Source of the DNA: Gracilaria gracilis
Taxonomy: Eukaryota > Rhodophyta > Florideophyceae > Gracilariales > Gracilariaceae
Length of the DNA: 64,000 nt
Direction of reading: 5' to 3'
Assembly: GCA_030374805.1 (NCBI GenBank)
Contig: JARGSG010000012.1
Span: forward strand, 248,001-312,000
The position numbers and the translations under genes are program-made. The first letter of the stretch is position 1, and each line of letters begins with the position of its first letter. Under the pieces are notes generated by a model. That model was not told the origin of the DNA. It worked only from the letters and a program-made list of their open reading frames with translations, and ran no database searches. Positions 22,607 to 32,892 of the stretch are shown here, in pieces.

Positions 22607-25600
22607 ATGGCGCCTCTGAACCATAAAAGGGGGCGGGAGTCATTGCGATCGAAGAGGAACAGCGAGGGGTCAGAAATAACGCCGTTTACGCGAGGAAGAG
22701 GAGAGACGAAGGTCTCCACGTCTCGTAGGGCGAAATCGCGTTACGAGCGGGGCACACCGCGCGCGATGAAGAAGAAGACGAGTACTCCCGCGCCACATAA
22801 GGTAAAAGGTGGCGACTGTGTATCTTTGTTCATCAGCCTTGGAAAAGACAAGAACAGGGTTGAAGTTGGTACTGCGGCCGTACTTGGCGTGGGGCCTGCT
22901 GGTGGTACCGGGAAGGGACTCTGCCGTTCGATGCATGGCCATCTTCTAAGCACCACTGCCTTAGAGGGTGACGATTTGGTGGTTATCTGGAGGACGAATA
23001 TTTCAAGTCATCTAGACGCGAAGTACCCTTACCGTTTCCAAGGTTCGGAGGAACCCCCGAGTAAGCTCGCCGAATTGTTATCGGCCGGGTTGTATGCCTG
23101 GGATACGTCGATGATGGCCTGGATTGAGATTCCGCAGAGTCCCACTTCGCACCCCCCTCCGCACCCTGGGGCCGGGAAGTCGTCCACCTCTCAGCCTGAT
23201 AGTGAAGATGTTGAGGAGGTCAAGGAATCGGCTGAGCAGTCCTCTAAAACCGCCAAAATCCATTCTCCACCAACGAGAGGAGGAAGACGAGGAGGTTCTA
23301 AACAGATGAAGAAACCAGTGGGAGCAATTGAGAGGGCTAACATCGTGGATGACTCCGATGACGATGTTGTGGAGGTGGTTAGGACTACTAAGGCTTCCCT
23401 GGGTGGAACTGAGGGGGATTTGTTCGATGAAGGAGATAAAGTTCCGTCGGATGAGGTGGACATCACGCTGCCGCTACCGAAGATATCCCTCGCCGACTAT
23501 GTTCAGCAGCGGTTGACGACGGATATCGAGATGATTGAAATCCCGAAGAAGACGGTTCGCAGTGAGAACCTGGCGCACAAGGAGGCCACGAAGATGAAGT
23601 GCCGCAACTTTGGTTGGCTTCCCTCCGCCGGTTCGATTGTCGTTACACTTGTAGGCGATTTGGATGCGAGTGACATCGTTGACGGGAGACTTGTGCTGCA
23701 TGTAACACTTAAAGGCGGATATCACCGATTTCTTGTGTTACAGAACCTGCGTGAGGAAGGAGGGAAGTGGGAGGATATAGTGAAGTCTCTGGATGTTGTG
23801 TTCTGGAGGAGGAAGGATGGTAATCCGATGGTCATGAATGAAGTGCTAGCACTTGGCAATCTCCTGAACGAGATGAGCTCCAAGGTTCTGAAGATTTCTT
23901 TCGCAGACAAACTTCACAGCACAATGTTCTTCGTTGAAAACATCATTGAAGAAGGAGGAGTTGATGTTAGAAAGGTGACGCCGAAACAGATAGCGGGCGC
24001 GTTGAAAAGAAGTGAGGTTATCGGGGACTATAGTATGCGTCACTTGAATCGCTATGCGGCACTGGCTCTGAAGTTTGTGCAAAGCGAGGGGCTCCTCCAA
24101 TTTTTTGAGAAGTTGTGTGACGAGGGGCTGCCGCTGACGCTCACACATGTGTCCAGTGACCTCCTTATGGGATTCGCAGATGGGGAATTCCGTGTCTTCG
24201 TCCGTTGCTTGCAATGGTATGTGCGACTGAGAATGTTCTCTGCAGGGAGGACGGGCCGTTTTGAGGATTTAGGAAGCACTTATTTCAGTGTACAATTGGT
24301 ATGTTTAAGCTTTGCGACATGACTGACAAGAAGAAGAAGATGAAAGTTGAGGAAGGGATCCAGACGGTTCTCAAGATTGGAGGAAAGGGGGTATCTGTCT
24401 TGGAATATCTCGGGAAGCAAACAGCCAAAATGGAGCTCGCGGGAGCAAAGCGTTTGTGGGACGGGATGGTGTCTAGAAGGGTGAAGACTGCAGGAAACAA
24501 GCTGAAACAACACTTTAAAGTATCGCTGCAAAGTCCAGAGGAGGAGGATGTTGTAGAGGAGGTTATTGAAAAGGTTGTGGAACCGAACGGGACGGCCAGG
24601 ACTCCTTCTGCTGAGGTGGAGAACGATCCCATGGTGGTCAAAAGCCTTGAACCGGAACCACCGGTGTTAAGACGTAGCACAAGACGTAAGATGGTTTCGG
24701 GTCGCTTGAGAGAAGAGGAGGTTGGACGGGTTGTGGGGAAGAAAAGGAAAACGAGGAAGAGAACTTCTGTGGTGCTTACTGACGACGAGGATGAAGATGA
24801 TGTGCAACCTGCCCCGAAGCCAAGAAGGAAGGGTACGGTGAACACATCTTCTGTGGAAATACCTTTGGAGGTTGTTAACCTGTTCAGGAAAATGACGAGG
24901 TCTGTATTGAAGAAGTTCTTTAAGAAGCAGAAAATCAATGTGATGTCGTCCAGTGAGGGCGAGGAGGAGAGTGATAGTAGTGGGAAGGATAGTGGATTTG
25001 TTGGGGATGAACCGGGGGGGGAAGGTGAAGGAGGAATGCGTAGCTTTGAGGATAACAATCTGGACGTTCTCCCGAAGGGGATGAAGACAGCTGGAGAGTA
25101 CACCGGGGGATCAGATATGTCGTGGATGAATATGGTGAGTGCACTGCCGAGTGAGTGGCCGGAAGGGAAGAATGATGTGAAACACCAGCACCCGTGGATG
25201 GATATGCCTCACCTACAAAAGCAGCATAGGGCGGGGTGTTTAACGGTGGAGGATTTGAAGGCGGTGCATCACGCGGTGTACTGGCATGCAGCCCGGAATT
25301 CGCACAAGAAACTGGGGACTACGAAGGAACCAGTTCTTGGGGTGAAGCTGCCGTTGAAGGGAAAGCCGAAAGGAGAGGAAGAGGCTCTTTGGATGGCGGC
25401 GATGGAGAGGGATGACCTCGCGCGAGAGTATTTTGCAGCGAAGAGAATGGAGTTGATGGAGAGAGGATTCTGTGTGCTGAAAGAATTTGGAAGTGACGAA
25501 GGCATGTCAGATGGGGCGAAGAAGAGGGTGATGGTGTTGGATGAAGATGTGACAGAGAGTATGTTGGAGTTCTTTCACAAGGATTTCTTGGAACAGCCAG

Positions 25601-26474
25601 ACCTCAAGTTCGAGGAGAACCGCAAGAGATGGAATCCTATCATCAATGCGGGAGATGGGAAGGACGCGGGGGATAGGATGCAGGGCATTGGGCGATACAT
25701 TACCACGAAGAAGGGGATTGTGGATTACATGGAATCGGATGAGAAGAATGTGATGATGGTGAGAAAGAAGGCGTTGTTGGATGCTAGGTTTGGGCAGATA
25801 GCAGCCGCTCTTCGTCTGTGTAACAACAGCAGGGCGAATAAGAGAATGTATGCGCCGGAAACAGGAGAATGTGTGTTGTGTACGAGGAGGGATGCCCGAG
25901 GCAGGGGTTGCACACCGATTTCCGAGGGTTGAAGAATGTGGGAAAGAACAACGGGGAGATTCCAGGATTCTTCATGATGTCCTCCGGGGGGAGCTCTTTT
26001 ATGATATCGGTATGTGAGAGGTCACATAATATGTATGTGACGGATGACAAGAGTTTGAAGAGGCTGTATCGTACGATGGTTGTGAAGAAGTTCAGGGTTC
26101 CACCGTACTCCATGTTGATTGGAAGGGGAGATGTGTTTCATGCTGGGGCTGGGTACATTGATGCGCTGGTGAAAGAGAATTGTCTACGGTATCATATGTA
26201 CTTTGTGCCAGAGAGATACAAGCTCTCTGATGCGGTGCACAGGCAGCCTGCTTTTCGGTTCAAATTCTTAGATGAGAAATTTGGACTCGGGGAAGACCCG
26301 AACGACCAGCTGGACGAGGAGGAAAGTTTTGTGAGCAACTTTGAAATGGAGGAAGAGGAAGTTAGGGAGGAGGTTTACAAAGAGGAAGATGACGAGGTAG
26401 AAGGCCACAAGGCTGATTACACGGATGGGAACTACGAGGAGGGACCGATTATAATGGATTATGAGGAGAACTAG
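22607..26474 (+). pseudogene. 2-oxoglutarate/Fe(II) dioxygenase protein of the 19-kb transposon
   Basis: ATG 22607 opens a frame to 24298. A probable 65-base intron joins it to the frame ending at 25932, and a one-base frame change before about 25869 leads to the frame ending at 26474. The N-terminal half is basic, then acidic with a SUMO-interaction-like motif (DDSDDDVVEVV, about 23347-23380), then unknown helical sequence. The catalytic domain starts at about 25430 (ERGFCVLKEF) and has the iron ligands H-x-D in GLHTDF (His 25911, Asp 25917), the distal His in FHAGAGY (26139) and an Arg that could bind 2OG (26187, LRYHMYF). An acidic tail follows. There are no nonsense codons over 3.3 kb, unlike the neighbouring methyltransferase-SET frame, so it may have decayed least. 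It could oxidise methylated bases or residues; the substrate is unknown. The frame change means I list it as damaged, though a second intron is an alternative. Confidence 0.65.
24299..24363 (+). other. Probable 65-base spliceosomal intron
   Basis: It has GTATGT at the 5' end, CTGAC as a branch-point candidate at about 24322-24326 and CAG at 24361-24363. Removal joins codon 24296-24298 to 24364, exactly connecting the two frames in phase 0. The alternative is two overlapping genes: an ATGA overlap at 24319-24322 would allow a separate start. The acceptor choice is the least certain part. Confidence 0.5.
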
Positions 26475-26677
26475 ATAAAACATGTAGGGCGTGTAGTGTT
26501 ATGTGTGTGAGAGTAAGGTGACTTGACTAGAACTGAGAAATGAACGAATTTTTTGATATAATGTGAGCATAAAAGGATTGTCGAAGAAAGGAAATGAGTT
26601 ACAAAGCGTGTGGTAAGGAGAGAGAGTATTGTGCGAAGATATCTTTTTTACAAAATGAGACAAAAGTAGTACTGGTA

Positions 26678-27510
26678 CTAAAAGAGAATGTCTTTTATAA
26701 GGACATTAACATAGTTGGTGTGAGAAGGGGCAGGGTCAGCCAAGCCCGCTCTCTTAGTACCCTCGGAGGAAAGGTAGAAGTAAGCATTTCTGAATTCGTA
26801 CTCAGAGAATGAGGCGTGGAAGGAGGAAGTAGTGCTGCCGTATGCGAGGGGGGATTGTACTGTGGAGGGGATATTGTAGGACATAGCTGTGTTGGAGGAG
26901 ACTATGCCGAGTAGTTCCTTCATTATCGTTGAGACTACGGTATTGTAGCTGGTGGCCACGTCATGCATGGTAATGAAGCCGTGAGAGGAACCAACTACGT
27001 TGAATGAAGAGATCCAGACGAGCTTTTTGTAGTAGGATTTAGAGAAGGCGTCTTCGTCGACGATATTGCAAGTGAGACCTGCGTTAAAGAAGCGTTGTGC
27101 TAGTGCGAAAGCCCCTTTTCCGGTGACAGTTGTGAGGCCTTTGGGAGTAAGAGGGGTGACGCCATCCTGCGGAGGTGCAGCGAGAGGGGGTACGGCGATG
27201 TAAAGAACTGCTCGTCTGGTGTGATGAAGACCATGTTTTGAAAGAATGGAGGGAACGTGGCCGTTCTGAATGAAGACCAAGTCTTGTCTGCGAGATGGAG
27301 GGCAGGAGCGAATTACTGTTTCCAACAAGTTGCTCCTGCCGCAGAAGAAAATGGGACCTTGCGGAATGCTGGTGCGGCTATGAAATCTTGGAGTCAAAGA
27401 ATGGTATCTTGTGGGGTACCGTGGTCGTAAAGCATAGAGCCAATGCGGGCTTTGCATACAACAACAGCTGGGGTGTGGCAGAAGCGGAGAGAAAAGGAAG
27501 GCGAGGTCAT
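26678..27510 (-). pseudogene. Ketopantoate-reductase-like (ApbA/PanE family) oxidoreductase, captured gene
   Basis: The minus-strand start is ATG 27510. The first frame gives VVVCKARIGSMLYDHG, resembling the nucleotide-binding start of the family. A frameshift near 27400 leads to the long frame with GPIFFCGRSNLLETVI, DLVFIQNG and VPPLAAPPQDG. The C-terminal helical domain of 2-dehydropantoate 2-reductases follows (AFSKSYYKKLVWISSFNVVG), then EFRNAYFY and DPAPSHTNYV at the end. It is an NAD(P)-dependent reductase family, in bacteria and fungi for pantothenate synthesis, with uncharacterised algal relatives. It is convergent to the dioxygenase gene and on the opposite strand. It is not known as a transposition function, so it is best read as passenger DNA taken from a host genome. 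The single frameshift makes it a pseudogene. Confidence 0.65.
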
Positions 27511-28026
27511 TATCTCGAGTTTGCTGGATGCTGTGAGGTTATATTGTGGTACAGGAGAGGAAGGGAGAGATGCTTAAGTAGAGAACGGCGTTGCCGATGT
27601 ATACATCGATAAAGTGGTTTCAGAAAAAAAGAGAGTTTTTATGACTAAGTAGTTGAAAGAATGAGGTAGGTGGGTATGAAGGGATTAGGACTGATGGATG
27701 TGTTTATGAAAAGAGATGTGTCGAAATGAAGTATGAAGGGGAAGATGTAATGGTAAAAATTTAAGGAACGGGCGCTGTCGATTGGTTCTGTGGGATGGTA
27801 CTGAAAGGAAAAAACGAAAATATGGAAATATCTGGGAGAAATGGAGTTTTTGGGGAATGGCGGGAAATTGAGGTACAGAAAATTGTGATACAAATAGGCC
27901 TGCGGGGTAGAGGGGGGTGTGGTCACGAGTGTAACGGCTGTTATCAGGGGTGGCAAAGACGAGGGTTGTGGTAAGTCGCTCAGGCCTGTTCAAGTCGTTT
28001 ATCGCCGGACGCCGTGTTTTCTCGGG
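27511..28026. other. No gene seen
   Basis: Purine-rich on the plus strand, only short overlapping frames, no motif. It probably holds the promoter of the KPR-like gene on the minus side and of the small coiled-coil gene on the plus side. Confidence 0.4.
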
Positions 28027-28984
28027 ATGTCGAATGAATACATTGGTGACGAGGAGCAAACGGCTCTGCTGCATATGACGAAAGTGCCAGAGACGCCGCC
28101 GCGGGAGGGAGGGGGGGGGGTACTGAGGGGGTTTGTGTGAGACAGAGGGTTTGTAATGGGGATGGAGGAGGCGGTGGAGGTGATGGGGATGGGGATGGAG
28201 GAGGAGGACCGGAGAGAAGGTTTATGGGGGAGATAGAGGAACGGGTGAGGAAGCTTGGGGCGAGTTTGAAGGAGCACTTCGACGAAATTCAGTCGGAGAT
28301 GGTGGCAGACATGGGAGGGGTGGTGCTGAGTGTGTCGGAGGTTGGGGTGCCGATGGAATTGATTTCGCCGACTCGGAAGAGGATGAAGTTGACAGGGGTG
28401 GGGGCTGTGGGACATGTGAATGGGATGTTGGAGTGCGTGGGGAGGGAGATGGGGATGCTGCGAAAGGAGAACATGGGGCTCAAGGGTAGGGTTGAAGTGT
28501 TAGAGGAGCAAGTTGGACAGGTGGAGAAGGCGTGCAAATTGCTGATGGATTTGAAAGAAATGGTGGTGGGGGGAGGAGTAGGGGTGGGAGAGGGAGCAGG
28601 TAAAGGGTTGCCTGTGACGCCTGGTTCTCGGGGTGGGCGGGGGAGTGTGAGGGAGAGCGGGGAGAAGAGAAGGGAGGAGAAGGTGTGGGGAGTCGATTGC
28701 AGAAGAGAGGGAAGGGTGGGGTGATGGTGGACGAGGATGGGAAGGTGTTTGTGCAGCCGCAGCTGCCGTGTGGCGCGCCGTTGGTGGGTTTCGGGAGTGC
28801 AGCGGCGGCTGCGAGGACGGCGGAGCGTATATTGGAGGAGCAGGAGGAGAAGAGGCTGGGAGGGGTTGAAAGCCGCTCCGGGGCTCGGGGGGTGTACCAG
28901 AATGGGGAGAGTTGTCCGTTGGACTTCTTTAACTTCACGTTTAGAGAAACTGAGACTCAGGATCCGTATGCCGAGTTGGAATAA
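28027..28984 (+). pseudogene. Small Gly-rich coiled-coil protein near the right end of the 19-kb transposon
   Basis: ATG 28027 (MSNEYIGDEE) leads to a G-homopolymer near 28110 where the frame shifts. The next frame encodes a Gly/Asp-rich spacer and a coiled coil (ENMGLKGRVEVLEEQVGQVE, about 28470-28530). Around 28690 a third frame continues with DGKVFVQPQLPCG, an Ala-rich helix and a C-terminal CPLDFFNFTFRE. I recognise no family. The frame changes sit at homopolymers or short overlaps and could be indels or small introns. Position and orientation parallel the dioxygenase gene. Confidence 0.4.
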
Positions 28985-29099
28985 ATCAGCGCTGGTGACC
29001 CGAGAGTAAATATTTTGAGTGATTTTGACGCCTGCGACGAATGTGAGGTAACGGGCAGTGGCGCACGAACTTCAAACTAGCATACAACTTCAACAAATT

Positions 29100-29238
29100 G
29101 AGTTCAACTGCGGCACGTGGAAATGCGATTTCTAAAAACTTTTTTTTGCCTTGCCAACTAGCGCAATCTGCAAAATTGCTAGTTTTTTCGAACTTTTATT
29201 TTCATAACTAGCCATCTAGCATACTAAAATAGCATTCC
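29100..29238 (-). repeat. Right terminal region of the 19-kb transposon
   Basis: It holds three AACTAGC/GCTAGTT-type motifs (about 29157, 29177 and 29206), a TTCGAA with A/T tracts, and ends with TAGCATTCC, the inverse of the left start. I place the outer limit at about 29238 because readable element 1 coding sequence (GVL-type spacer before RT) resumes there. Confidence 0.5.
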
Positions 29239-31159
29239 GAGAACACCTACGTACACGAGAACACCGTTATCGGACTCGCCCTTTCATCTCCTGTAGCGCT
29301 CATTACTCCGCAACCATCGTCGCGGAGCGACCAGTCTAAAGATGGGGAACACACTCCGATTTCGGACAGTAACTCCGAACTGAAAGACAAGAATACCAAA
29401 TGGGAGCAAGAAACCGTACGGAAAGATGAGAACGAATGGCCCAGCAAGGTACAGATCAGTCCTGAGTATGCTTCAGAACGGGGTAAAGTCATTGAGTTAC
29501 TTCGACCGTTTGCGGATATGTGGGACGGCCATCTCGGAACAATTGCGGCAGCGAAGCACCGCATCGATCTGGAACCAGGCACCAAGCCCATATTCCAGAT
29601 GCCGTACCGTGCCGGATCCGCTCGGAGAGAACTCTAACGTAAGGAGGTGACAAAGTAGCTCGCTACTGGTGTCATAGAACCGTTATTGGCAGAATGGGCC
29701 AGCCCGGTCGTATTCGCGCTCAAGAAAGACGGAAGCCTTCGCTTCTCCGTCGACTACCGCCAGTTCAACGCTACGACCGTATGGGACACGTATCCACCAC
29801 CCAGAATGGACGAGTGCATCAACTCCCTGGGAGATGCACAAATCTTCCCCACTTTGGACACCAACAGTGATTATCGGCAGACCGACATGGATGAAGCCAA
29901 CCGGGACAAAACGACGTTCAGGTCGCACATGGGACTGTACCGCTATCGGAGAATGCCGTTCGGACTCAAAAACGCTCCGGCTACTTTCCAGCGTGTTCTC
30001 GACATCATTCTTTCACGGGTGAAATGGCAGTACGCAACTCGTGTATCTTGATGACGTAATCATCTATTCCCGGACGGTTGAAGAGCATTATGACCATGTG
30101 CGGACCATGCTGCATATGCTCCATTTGGCTGGTGTTACTCTCCGACAGGACAAGTGCTACTTTTTCAGTGGCACGGTGGACTACCTAGGACACGTAATCC
30201 GACCGGGAAAGCTGCAGGTGTCTCTTAAGACACAGAACGCTATCAAGCAGGCTAAACCGCCTACGACCCAGACGGAGCTCCAATCGTTCTTGGGGCTCTG
30301 TAACGTATTCCGTCGGTTTGTCGCAAACTTCGCCCGAATTGCGGCTCCACTGAACCGCAAGTTGGAGAAAGGGCAACCCACGAAGTTCGAGAAACTGACC
30401 GATACGGAATACGAAGCCTTTGACGAATTACGTCAGAGACTGATACCCCCGCCCATTTTGGGCATTCCCCGTCAAAGGTACCCGTATGTTCTGGATACGG
30501 ACGCATGCGACCGACAGGTAGGATGCACCCTGCTACAGAAACAGCCAGACGGACTATTGCTACCGATTGGTTACTGGAGCCGCTCTCTATCCAAGACCGA
30601 ACGGCAGTACTCGACTACCGAACGGGAATGCCTTTCAATCGTCTGGGTCATACTGGACCTCCGTCCGTACCTGGAAGGTCAGAGATTCACAGTCCGAACG
30701 GATCACCACTCCTTGAGGTGGATACTGAACCTTTCGGACGCTTCAGGACGACTGGCGAGGTGGCGGTTGCGTCTCATGGAGTACGACTTCGATGTCGTCC
30801 ACCGCCCGGGTATCAAGCACCAAGCGGCTGATGCCCTTTCTCGGATCCAGACGGACGGCGAAGACGATGCCCTATTGGACGAAGAGGTCCCCTGCCTGCT
30901 AGTGAATGACCGCACGGACGATGGCTACCTCATCATTAACATTACGGTTGACGGTGATGAGTACAGTGACGTTTGCCTCGACTGGCCAACGCCGGACCGG
31001 AAATCTGCTGGCATCCCCGAGTTGCTTGCTGTCACCTCGGAGGAAACCAATATCGATCCGGTCACGGTCGAAGAGCTGGTACGGGCTCAAGCAGATGACC
31101 CTTTCTGTGAGTCCGTACGGAAAGACATCGGCAACGGTGTCACTCTGTTCGACATTTGA
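29239..31159 (+). pseudogene. Element 1 reverse transcriptase and RNase H
   Basis: The frame enters with NTVIGLALS and a spacer. The RT start is recognisable as HRIDLEPGTKPIFQMPYRAG (about 29560-29620). RT motifs follow: WASPVVFALKKDGSLRFSVD (about 29697-29756) and YLDDVIIYSR (about 30041), the catalytic YxDD. RNase H has DTDACDRQVG near 30500 and TERECLSIVW near 30625. TAA at 29636 and TAG at 29656 interrupt the N-terminal part, and a one-base frameshift lies just before YLDD. It would copy element RNA into DNA; this copy is defective. Confidence 0.8.
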
Positions 31160-32588
31160 CCGAAACATACTTATCGTGCGCAAAGCCTCACTGGACGGCG
31201 CCATTCAGAAGGTCGTACCTGCATCACTGCAGGAACGCGTTTTCTACTAGGCACATTATCCCCGTCTGGTCGGCCATCCGGGCTCCACTCGGATGTATGA
31301 AAGTCTCCGTCGAGACTTCTACTGGCCACATATGGCCAATGATGTATTCCAGACCTTATAGGACTGTCGCACCTGCCCGGCGACGAAGGGAACACACTTC
31401 AAGTCGCAGAAGCTGTTGAAGCTGTTCCCCGCCGCCAGTCCGCTGGAGTTCGTCACGATGGACATCGTCGGTCCATTCACGAAGTCCGTACACGGTTACC
31501 AGTACATACTGGTTATTACCGATCGGTTTAATAAGATAGCACTTTCTATCTCCATGCGGTCAATCACAGCTCCCGCAGTGGCGAAGGCCTTCCTGGAGTA
31601 CTGGGTTTACCCGTACGGAATTCCCAACTACTTGCTGACAGATAACGGGACTCAATTCGTCTCCAAATTCTTTGACATTGTGTGCGCCGCGTTGGGAACC
31701 AAACACGTACTGACAACCGCGTACCACCCGCAAACGAATGGTCAGGCCGAACTGTTTAACAAAATACTCGTGGAGAGGTTACGCCACTACGTAGCAGATC
31801 ATCAGAACACTTGGCACGCGTATGTGCCACCTCTTACGTACGGCTACAACCTACAGGTCCATCGATCCCTTGGTACCGCACCGTTCGACGTTGCACTAAC
31901 GCGTAAGCCACCAAGCGTTCTGCTCGATGAGCCCAGTACGTCACTAGACCCAACGACTCCTACACATCCCACTGCCGCTCGGTTAAAACGCTACACGCTC
32001 AAACTCATACAGGCCACGCTGCAGACCGCTCGGACAAAGTTGACCCGCGCTCGACAGCGCTATAAGAAAAACTTCGATAAGTCTGTACGGTACAAGCCGA
32101 GCTTCAGCCCTGGGGAAGAGGTGTTCGTTAACCGACCGGACTAGAAGAACGCAGAGAAGGACCTTACGGATCAGGAGCGTACGTATCGGAAGCTCTCACC
32201 GAAGACGGTTGGCCCGTTTAAGGTCGTATCCGCAACGGATGCTACTGTCACTCTGAACCAAGACGGTATCCACAACACCGTCAGTATTGACAGAGTGACA
32301 AAAGCCCCAACCGCACGGCCAACAACCACACTGGTCACTTCCAAACGGACACGCGGCACAGTAGCTGCTGACCCTGAGGGACCGTATGCGGACGAACCAG
32401 TCGACGACCAACCTACTCCACCCCCCGGAACAGTTCCGAGCGTGGTGGAACGCGTCGTCGACCATCGCGACACCCCGAACGGACAAGAATACAGCGTACG
32501 ATGGCACGGGTACCGCACCGATCAGGATACCTTCGAACAGCCGGAACACATCCCCCAGCACTTTATCGCCCGCTATTGGCGTCGCTGA
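31160..32588 (+). pseudogene. Element 1 integrase with C-terminal chromodomain
   Basis: A zinc-binding region with His-His (VGHPGSTRMYESL, about 31270) and Cys-Cys (CRTC, about 31370) precedes the DDE core: MDIVGPF (about 31459), LTDNGTQF (about 31638) and NGQAELFNK (about 31738). TAG codons near 31250, 31360 and 32142 break it. The last segment (about 32450-32588, VVDHRDTPNGQEYSVRWHGY with TFEQPEHI) is a chromodomain. In chromodomain Ty3 elements this module reads H3K9 methylation and directs insertion to heterochromatin. Confidence 0.8.
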
Positions 32589-32892
32589 AACCCTTCGGTA
32601 ACGGCGAGACCTTAAGGAGGGGGAAAGGGGCGGATCCGAGATCCGAGATCGTACGTACTGGCTCGCAAGAGGTGAACCGTCAAGGGGCACCAAAAGGCGC
32701 CGCCACTACGTCATCATTGGGCGGCAAACCGCCACCAACGTACGCCTATTGGTCAATTACTTTCCGATTTTTACAAAACGCCGCCTTTTTTAACAACGGC
32801 ACACGCAGAACGACATGCCATTGGCCCACAGGTCATCACAAACAATCACAAGTTTACTTGGGAGAAAAAAAGCTACTAGTACGCACGGTGAA

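Larger units (their letters stand above)
9956..29238. mobile_element. About 19.3-kb Plavaka/KDZ-like DNA transposon with chromatin- and DNA-modifying cargo
   Basis: The region between the two halves of element 1 has its own gene set: DDE transposase, coiled-coil protein, DNA methyltransferase-SET frame, 2OG dioxygenase, ketopantoate-reductase-like gene and a small coiled-coil protein. The outer ends look like inverted repeats: GGAAGTGCTAATTT on the left against GGAATGCTATTTT on the complement of the right end. Subterminal AACTAGC/GCTAGTT motifs occur at both ends. Boundaries are approximate and I could not find a target duplication. KDZ/Plavaka elements belong to the CMC (EnSpm/CACTA-related) group and in fungi are known to travel with TET/JBP dioxygenases. 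Confidence 0.7.

Noticed and set aside
26594-26812. Small plus-strand gene
   Set aside because: It lies mostly antisense to the recognised end of the ketopantoate-reductase-like gene and has no motif.
9883-29273. A target duplication GTTATCGGA flanking the 19-kb transposon
   Set aside because: The copies lie 65-75 bases inside the left flank and 27-35 bases inside the right flank, and the surrounding sequence differs. They may be remnants of related linker sequence, not a clean duplication.
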